From Acanthopleura granulata (Eukaryota; Mollusca; Polyplacophora; Chitonida; Chitonidae), in the NCBI GenBank assembly GCA_016165875.1, contig JABBOT010000080.1:18758572-18822571 (forward strand): a stretch of 64,000 nt of DNA, in the 5' to 3' direction. The notes under the pieces were generated by a model, which saw nothing but the letters and a program-made list of their open reading frames with translations, was not told the origin of the DNA and made no database searches. Below are positions 56,836-64,000 of the stretch, one piece after another. Made by a program: the position numbers and the translations under genes. The first letter of the stretch is position 1. Each line of letters opens with the position of its first letter.

Positions 56836-57449
56836 CGGGAGTCGGTTAGGATTAGAGTGATGTTCAGGGGTAGCTCTTCTGAAGCTTCGTAATGGATCAG
56901 CTGGTACCTGTGAGCCACTGACCGTTCTAGTTGAGGTTTCCTGGGACACATGTTGACGGTACGATTGGAACGTTTTGTAGACTATTTCCTCTTCCTCTGA
57001 AAATTTATGACACGGATGCTGGAGATCCGGGCTTCTTGCGGGTGATCTGTTCTAACTGTGCCATCGAAGTGGATGTTTGTGCCTTCTCAGAGGGCAAGGA
57101 CGAATTCCAGCACGATTCACCGTCTTTCTCTCCCCAAATCCACCCACTGGTTCTAACACATGCACATCATTGGTTCCCTGTTTGTTTATGACTTTACATA
57201 CTCTCTCGCCCTACGAGCCCTGTATCTTATTCCTGCCGCGGACCCCATGGTTTCTCAGGTATACCCGAGTACCCAGAGCTAATGGTAAGTCTCTCGCTTT
57301 CTTGTCGTAAGACTTTTACGGCCTACGGCTGGGGTAGATCTGTCTATCGTCAACCTGTAAACCTTTCTGATCCGACGCTAATGAACGGCCACTGAGTCAT
57401 CAGGTTCACCGCTATCCTTGGAAAAGTCATTCCCACACAGGATATCCAC

Positions 57450-58377
57450 TGGTAGCTTAGGATACCGTCAGAACATCAAGTAAAAGGGTGTGAATCCTGT
57501 TGTCGAATGTGGTTTATAGGAGTAAACCAGCTCTGCAAGATGTTCATGCCAGCGTTTCTTCTTGGGTAAGAGAGCCTCCAACAGGTCATGCAATGTTTTG
57601 TTGAAACGCTCGCATTGGCGGTTGCCTTGCTAGTGATATGGAGTTGTGTGTGACTTGCTGATCCCATTAATTCTGCAGAGGTTGGAGATGATCACCGATT
57701 CAAAATTACGACCTTGGTCGCTGTGAATCTGTTTCGGTATTCCATGTTTGACGAACCACTCCTTCAAGAGAGCTTGAGCAACAGTTTCAGCCCTCTGGTT
57801 CCTTGTGGTAAATGTGACAGTAAATGTCCTGACAAGTACATTCTCTACTCCAGTGCTAGATGGTTCGAGCAAGGTAAAATCTATCGCTAGTACTTCTAGT
57901 GGCCTGGCAGTAGAGATACGTCCCATCCGTGTCTTGATTGGATGATGGGGTATTTTTGCCAACGTGCATCTGTCGCAGCGCTCTACCCAGTCTTTGACAC
58001 CCTGTTGAAGTCCAGGCCAGAAGAATCGAAAGGGTACCAAGCTTTCTATCCTGTCTGTTTCTGGATGACCGGCGCCATCGTGGAGGTTTTCTATTGCGAT
58101 ATCCTTCAGACGCTGAAGTAGGACCAGTTGTTTTATTTTTCTTCCATGGCGTCCTGTATCAGTCGGATCAGAAGACCATCTCTCTTCTCTAGGCGCCGCC
58201 ACTATCTAAGGAGTCTAGTGACTTCTCTGAGAGGTCAGCTCCTTCATCCTTTTTGGGGCGTCTGTTGCGGTTGAAGAATTTCAGAAATGATCCGTTGTCG
58301 GGATCTTTCTGCTGGAGCTCGATGAATTGCTCTTTCGACAATACTGGGAATAGACTCGCAGGTTCAGACTCTTTCAC
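57450..58377 (-). pseudogene. Gypsy integrase, broken
   Basis: Open piece 58,202-57,630 (190 aa). It has a His/Cys zinc-binding region (HDGAGHPETDRI, then CDRCTLAK), the first catalytic Asp in LEVLAIDFTLLEP and the second in IHSDQGRNFES. After a TGA near 57,630, a further frame holds the catalytic Glu in [12 protein letters not shown] and [13 protein letters not shown], down to about 57,450. An upstream linker ORF (58,377-58,189) is in another frame. In a working element it inserts cDNA into the genome. Confidence 0.85.
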
Positions 58378-58557
58378 TGTCGTTGCCTTGCAATGCAGTT
58401 ACTGGACAGACTCCTCTATTGTTGACGAGATGACTGTTGCTTCAGATTTCAAGATTAGTACTGCATTCCCATCTGTTCTATTCTGTCGAGACAATGCATC
58501 AGCATTGGCGTTGTGCTTGCCGTAACCTACTTGTCAGTAACCTACTTCGAAGTTGAA

Positions 58558-58990
58558 TCAGGCAAGTGCGCACAACCATCTCTGCTCTAGAGCCGGCAAC
58601 TGGGACTTTGATATGATGTAAGTGAGAGGGTTGCTGTCGGTGAACACTGTAAACGTGGCACCAAGCGGGTAATCTCTGAATTTGCAGTTATCGCCACTTG
58701 AGGGAGAGGAGCTCCAACTTTTTACTACTGCATCGCTCCATGTCCCTTTCGGCGGTACGTAGACCTCGACTGGCATAAGCTATGACTTTCTCTCCCTGTT
58801 TCTGAGACAAGACTGTTCCAAGTCCATGGTTACAGGCATCATTCTCGACTATAAATGGCAAGGTATATTTGGCGTATTCAAGGACAGGTGCTGAAGTGAG
58901 GCAAGTCTTCACGTCTGTGAACGCCTCGCAATCAGGAATCCATTTGTCTCTTATGTGTACGTTATTCTTGTGCCTCAGTTAAGCTTCCTG
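58558..58990 (-). pseudogene. Gypsy RNase H, broken
   Basis: 58,912-58,688 carries LEYAKYTLPFIVENDACNHG and LGTVLSQKQGEKVIAYASRG, the start of the RT-linked RNase H with its first catalytic Asp. A second frame (58,776-58,558) continues with FTVFTDSNPLTYI. Degrades the RNA of the RNA/DNA hybrid in a working element. Confidence 0.8.
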
Positions 58991-58999
58991 AATGCATAT

Positions 59000-60059
59000 G
59001 GATACACGGTGACGAAGCGGCATGACGATGGAAGCAAATCCCTGACATATCTCCTGTAGTAACAACAGAATCCCAGAAAGAACTTAGTTCTTGGAGGTTC
59101 TGTGCCCTTGGCCAGTCCTGTACTACAGCGATCTTCTCGGGTTTGTTTTAATGCCGCCTGCCGAGATGAAACCTGACCACCCTCTTGAAGGAGTTGCACT
59201 TTTGAATTTCCAGCTTCAGTCCACATTCTTTTGGAAGATAGTTTCCAACCTGTCCAGACGTTGATCTATGAAACTGGAGAAACATACAATATCGTGAAGG
59301 CATACCAGCAGGGTCTGAAATATTTCCTCTGTGTAGATGTGCTGCACCAACCTTTGGTATGAATCGCGGCGTTGCACAAACCAAACGGCATGCGATTGAA
59401 CTCAAGAGCCCCATCGGCGATGTGAATGCAGTTTTACACTTGTCCTCTTCATTGATTTACACCTGATGATAGGAGGATTGGACGTTCATCGTCGAGAACC
59501 AATGAGACCCAAAGAATGCGTCCTTCGATTCCTCAGTCCGAGGAATGGGGTGAGAATCCTTTCTGGTCTTCGACTTCAGAAGCCTGTAGTATATAGAGAT
59601 ACGAAGCTGCCCAGATTTCTTCCTGACGTGAACGATGGGACTGGAGTACTCGCTGACATTCGCTGGAATGATTTCTTTGCGCAGCATGTCCTTCAAGTGA
59701 GTCTTCACTTCGCCTATTTGAGTAGGCGGTATTCTTCTGTACGGTGAAATCACTGGGATGTCGCCTGTTGTGTGGATGGAGTGCTTTATAGCATCTGGTC
59801 TACCCACGTCATCTGGCCTGGGGACAAATACAGAACCGTATTGCCTAAAGAGGTCATCAGCGCAAGATCTCTCTTCCAGTGTTCCACGGAAGTCATCCAA
59901 ATCCAATCCTGGCGGGAGCTGATTCGGTTGTTGGTGAACTTTAGTATTTGTAGCGCTGCAATGCTCCACAAAAATGTGATGTACATTCACGTCCACCTTA
60001 ATGTCATCAGTCTCTATCTGCGCTGTTGAAACCACACCAACCCATGTCTTAGTTCCCAA
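59000..60059 (-). pseudogene. Gypsy reverse transcriptase, broken
   Basis: Open run 60,059-59,457 (200 aa) contains ISPYRRIPPTQIGEVKTHL, EIIPANVSEYSSPIVHVRKK and NVQSSYHQV, the fingers and first palm motifs. The F/YxDD catalytic box, in another frame at about 59,295, reads CLHDIV, with one catalytic Asp replaced by His. Thumb/connection fragments continue to about 59,000. Confidence 0.85.
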
Positions 60060-60249
60060 CTAGACTTCCGATTCCCCAGGGTTTACAACTCGAACAATTT
60101 CCCACTGGTAGCATTAACCAGTGTTTTCATACCATTGACATAAACAGTGATAAGTGGAATCACAATTCCCGGAAGTGGTGCAGACAATGGCTCCACTGGA
60201 GCGCATGGACATAATGCCTTGACGACGACTCGGACATCACATTGTGACT

Positions 60250-60700
60250 GAGCAGGAACCCGAACCTATTCCAGAGCAGCAGTTCCGACAAACCGAGTTC
60301 TCACCTCAGTTTCTGGAAATAGCTTGGAGTATCCAGGTAAGTGTCGAAAATTGTTTGTTCCAATAATAACAGGCACAAGAACTCGACGGTCCGTTTTGCC
60401 ATCTTTGGCTATCAAGATTCCTCTTTTTTTCTATCCGAATACCGCCCACATTTACATCTACTTCTATATAACCTGTGTAGGGAGTGTAGCTTCCAACGGC
60501 TGCCTTGAGCCAGTGAGACGTTTTACCTTCATGTGGCTTAACCTTGCCCAAAATGATGTTAACCGGATCGCCTGCCATATTGACTGTTTTGGTAGGGCTT
60601 TCCCGCACAGTGTTCTCCAGCCAATCTGACTTTCACCATCCAGCCCTGTGGTCGCGCTCTGAACCACAGGGCATTCTAATTTAAATGATTTTGTTCAGTA
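60250..60700 (-). pseudogene. Gypsy protease/spacer region
   Basis: Open piece 60,608-60,306 with YTPYTGYIEVDVNVGG, a pattern common between the aspartic protease and RT of gypsy elements. I could not see the catalytic DTG/DSG triad clearly. Confidence 0.45.
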
Positions 60701-61585
60701 GTGTTTGGGTGATCCTTCTTGCATTTGCCCTTACGACTTGATTTCTTTGTTTTAGCCTGTTCCTTAAACCAAGTTTTCTGATCCTGGAGATGTTGTGTAA
60801 GAGCTTCCTGCTGTTTCACTACAGTCTTCAATAGTTCATTTTGTTGCTGAACTAATTCTGCCAAGCAGCTGTCTTCAGTATGAGCTTCAGCATAATCCAC
60901 AGTTACTTCCTTGACTGTAGCTTTCTTTCACCTTGGCTTCTCAGTTCCCTCAATATCAGACGTGAACCTGATTGCCTCCTCTCGGGCAGCCAAAAACGAT
61001 CCTTTCGATTCAGCTTGCTTTAGCTTCTTCAGCTCCCAACTCAGGTTTGGCGAAGAACTCAATGAACTGGTCACGAAGCATGTTGACCATATCCACCACG
61101 GGATCTGGTGAGACACGATGCAGCCTATTCAGCGACTCCACCAGTGCTGTAGGAATATTGTTAGATTGTTTCCTCTTCTTTTTGCTGACGATCAAAGAAC
61201 TGTCCGAGTAGTTGGGACTTGTTCAGCCTCGCATCAAAACTTCTCTTAGAACATTAAAGGGATCAACACTGTCACGGCAGGTTCTGTATTTCAGTTCAGC
61301 TTTAGCGGCATCCTCCATGTGAAATGCCAAGTAGACAGCTTCACGCCCGTGCAATCCTTCTGCTCTCAGAACAAGTTCAGCGTCCTCAATCCATTTACCA
61401 GCAGGTTCCGTCCCAGGATATTTTGCCAGTTTCCGCTCTCGAACCATCATGAATGATTTGCTGGATGTTTCTTGTCGTTGATGTTGTCGCTGTATATCTT
61501 CAATTGCACCTCTACTTTCATCTCCCTCCCTGGGCAGTGCTTCCTCTTCTGCTTTCAAGGCATCAGATTCAATATCTCTAGACAT
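60676..61585 (-). pseudogene. Gypsy gag, broken
   Basis: Starts with ATG at 61,585 (MSRDIESDALKAEEEALPRE). A capsid-like block follows: AGKWIEDAELVLRAEGLHGR and FHMEDAAKAELKYR. It stops at 61,223, with continuing helical fragments to 60,676 that end in a coiled-coil (QQQNELLKTVVKQQEALTQH) and a Lys-rich tail. Confidence 0.65.
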
Positions 61586-62009
61586 TTTGATTAAATGGTA
61601 GAGATACTAACATACAACAAGAAGTTTCGAGAGAGAGTGAGATATCAGACAGACATCAATGTACGTAAACGATATGTGACAACAACATCAAAATGCGGTT
61701 GTATCAGTTAAAGTCATAAGAAATACTCTGAAAGGATACATCTGCTGATAAGATTTTCATTGAACAGTTCTTTAGCGGGAACAGTTCCACAGGGCAGTCT
61801 CACAGTCTTGGAAAAGCCAAGTGTCCAGGATTGTCATTTAGTGCCAAAGGCCCTGTTATCTGTTTCTAGGAACAGCCACACACTGTTACAGGATTCTTGT
61901 GCTTAGGAGTAATTCCTCTCGTCATTACATTGCTTTAAATCTGGTTTCGGGAGGCTCTGTCAAACCTCAGCACTAAGGCTGTAGTACATCTCCACTGAAG
62001 ATCCTCACT

Positions 62010-62180
62010 TCTGACAACATAAATGTAATATATAAGCATATAAATGCTTATATTGAAGCAGTCCAAACATTGTGTGACACGACGGCCTTTTTTACACAGA
62101 AATATGTAAACAATCAACTTATTTACAATTGCTTCGTCACATATATTCTCTTTTATTCTCTCGAGGACAATGAAAAGAGA
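62010..62180 (-). repeat. 5' LTR remnant
   Basis: Counterpart of 56,650-56,835; same shared blocks. Confidence 0.6.
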
Positions 62181-62700
62181 ATTTATTTACTGAAATATTT
62201 TTTTCACTGGGGAAGGTGTTTCCGTCGTGTTAGTAGTGATCCAATCACAAAGGCAGTTATCTGGAATGCAGGATGTCCATTGGTTCACTAAGTCTGGGGA
62301 AATTAATTTACTCTGAGTTAGCAGAATTTTCCCCGTGTACGTCATTCTCTGGCAGCACAACTTTTTTGATTCTGAACATAATGTTTTATTGTGTATTTGT
62401 AATATACGTCTTTGTAATATGGATTCTAGTAATATATATATGTAACTTACTCGCATGTAAGGCAAATAAAGTGACAATGTCTCTGGTATATAGTGGGGAG
62501 GTAAAACGGATAATTAAGACAATATTCATGATGGACTTGTGGCACAAACGAAACTTAAAAGAACATTTGCGATAAGCTGACAAACACGTGGGAAATTCAG
62601 GTAATTCGAGAAAAATGAATTTATCCCTGACTTGGTGAACCAATGGATGTGCTGCATTCCCAATAACCGTATTTCTGATTGGATCACTGACCCAAAAAAT
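62173..62700. repeat. Inverted-repeat (MITE-like) element
   Basis: Arms about 62,230-62,335 and 62,590-62,700 are inverted copies: AGTGATCCAATCA, GGAATGCAG, TCCATTGGTTCAC and AAGTC(T/A)GGG. The centre has no coding. A single-arm relative lies at 52,925-53,085. Confidence 0.7.
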
Positions 62701-62744
62701 TGCTATTAAATAAACTGTATTTTGGGGAGCTTTGAAAACAGAGA

Positions 62745-62890
62745 ACAGGGACACTAAATGCTCTACCTCGGGAAAATTAACCCAGTTCATAGCCATTGAG
62801 AAACTATTATTTCAGATATCAGCGTTTTGACTGGTTGGTTAAGACGGGGCAAATTAATTTCGCCCGGGTTAGTACAATAGTTTTTGTCAA
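62745..62890 (-). repeat. Inverted-repeat arm right of the LTR element
   Basis: Inverted counterpart of 56,480-56,625, including TTGGTTAAGACGGGGCAAAT, AATTTCGCCCGGGTTAG and CTATTATTTCAGATATCAGC. Confidence 0.75.
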
Positions 62891-64000
62891 TCTCTTTTTT
62901 CCCGCACACTTGTGTGTACTGAGTGGCCGTCTTCCCTCCCCTCCAAAGTGGGCTCGGTCTTATTAAAAAAATCTAAATTAAAGATTTTCATCCCGAATGG
63001 GAAAAAATAGCCACAAGCAGTATTAATTTGGAACTTCTTTCATTTTGACAAATAATTTTTGAGGTACTCTCATTATTATTCAAGAGGCTTGCCCTATAGA
63101 ACTTTCGTTCTAAGATGCGTTCTTGTGTGCTAAACATTCTCTATGAATGACAGACACAGATCTGCATAAAGGCTGGTCAAAACAGTGTTCAATGAATATT
63201 ACGCTAAAGACACGATTACTGTTCTACCAATAGGGTACGGAAAGTGCGACATTTCACCTTTTCTTATATATATACGCGGTTTTCCCTACGTAAGGAAACA
63301 GGGTCTGATCCACAAAATGTAGTCAGGCCAGGTTCCCGAGACACGGAAACCAGGCATATGATGTAGCAAAATGGCGACACAATACATTACAGGTCAAATC
63401 TCGACACTGGAGTGGATTTGCCTTTAAGTTTAGATGGTGTCCCTGTGTTATTACATGTTACATTCACAGCCAAGTTGATTTACGGCACAACTTATAAAGA
63501 GTTGATATCTCCTAGCTTTCTGAATGGTTAACCTCTCATAAGCTTAAAAACATGGATGCCTTCAGATATCCAGTGTGCGGCAAAAATACTCCAAACTTCA
63601 AACGAAGATAATTCGGCGACGTATCCATACAAATTCAAACAGATTTTTTCATTCAAGAGAGAATTTTATGATCTTTTTAATAAACAGTGCCTTAGTCATG
63701 AGTTGTCTTTTACTTTAATGCCCTTGTAAATTGTATGTCCGTCACAAAATCCTGACAAGTCCTTCCCAGTTTTGGCGTAACTGTTGGGAAAGAAAGTGAA
63801 ATTGTGCATTAAGTACACAACTCTTTTTACAACAAAAAATACACTGCCACGAGTAAATATGCATTAGGAATGTATTCTATCAGATGTGACGGAGTTATCT
63901 TAATTCAGTTATTAGTTACATCACACTATATATATATTGTGCTAATGTATCATATGTATCATGTAACATATGTGCTAATGTATCATTTATGAAATTATCA
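62891..64000. other. Right end of window, no gene seen
   Basis: AT-rich sequence with a TATATATA run at about 63,928. No supported coding or recognised repeat. Confidence 0.45.

Larger units (their letters stand above)
56650..62180 (-). mobile_element. Ty3/gypsy LTR retrotransposon, dead copy
   Basis: Minus-strand order is LTR, gag (61.6-60.7 kb), protease region (60.6-60.3 kb), reverse transcriptase (60.06-59.0 kb), RNase H (58.99-58.56 kb), integrase (58.38-57.45 kb), LTR. Integrase after RNase H is the Ty3/gypsy arrangement. The LTR remnants share AAATATG(A/T)AAACAATCAA and CTTATTTACAATTG. All genes carry stops or frameshifts. Confidence 0.85.

Overview
This is eukaryotic, animal-type DNA. 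It is AT-rich and mostly non-coding. Its host genes have GT-AG introns, and it carries many degraded transposons. Several interspersed repeats share a tail around 'cttgagtacggcgtaaaac' followed by AATAAATAAATA. I associate this tail with bivalve molluscs and other marine lophotrochozoans, so a lophotrochozoan host is the best guess. That is an inference from repeat style and host-gene similarity, not a search result.

Region 1, about 350-11,914, is a decayed Polinton/Maverick element. It has inverted ends starting AGTAGTATACAGAA and a duplicated target, (T)GCTTTA. Its left two thirds hold broken copies of a protein-primed type family B DNA polymerase (+), a DDE integrase (-), a tandemly duplicated small gene (-), a double-jelly-roll type major capsid protein (-), and an acidic/coiled-coil/hydrophobic gene (+). 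Its right third, about 7.96-11.6 kb, holds four further coding blocks that I cannot assign to the usual Polinton set. I saw no ATPase or adenain-type protease. Everything is frameshifted, and the polymerase motif C is mutated.

Region 2, about 12-24.9 kb, is mostly non-coding. It contains an unrecognised intact ORF at 12.5-12.9 kb, a PIF/Harbinger nuclease exon (17.76-17.89 kb), a Myb/SANT-like exon (20.96-21.10 kb), and assorted repeats.

Region 3, 24.9-45.0 kb, has two complete, head-to-head housekeeping genes. PIGM (GPI mannosyltransferase 1) lies on the minus strand with five coding exons (424 aa). METTL3 (the catalytic m6A RNA methyltransferase) lies on the plus strand with sixteen coding exons (565 aa). 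All splice phases close for both. METTL3 introns hold several tandem repeats. The most striking is a 94-bp array that repeatedly copies the intron 10/exon 11 acceptor and the start of the catalytic exon. A hairpin transposon begins 8 bases after the METTL3 stop codon.

Region 4, 45-56.4 kb, is non-coding except for an intronless 915-residue divergent rhodopsin-like GPCR (49.3-52.1 kb, minus). It has a very large third intracellular loop and a TATA box. A foldback element lies at 54.9-55.85 kb.

Region 5, 56.5-62.9 kb, is a dead Ty3/gypsy LTR retrotransposon on the minus strand (gag, protease, RT, RNase H, integrase), flanked by eroded LTRs and by inverted copies of a separate small repeat. The last kilobase shows nothing I can name.
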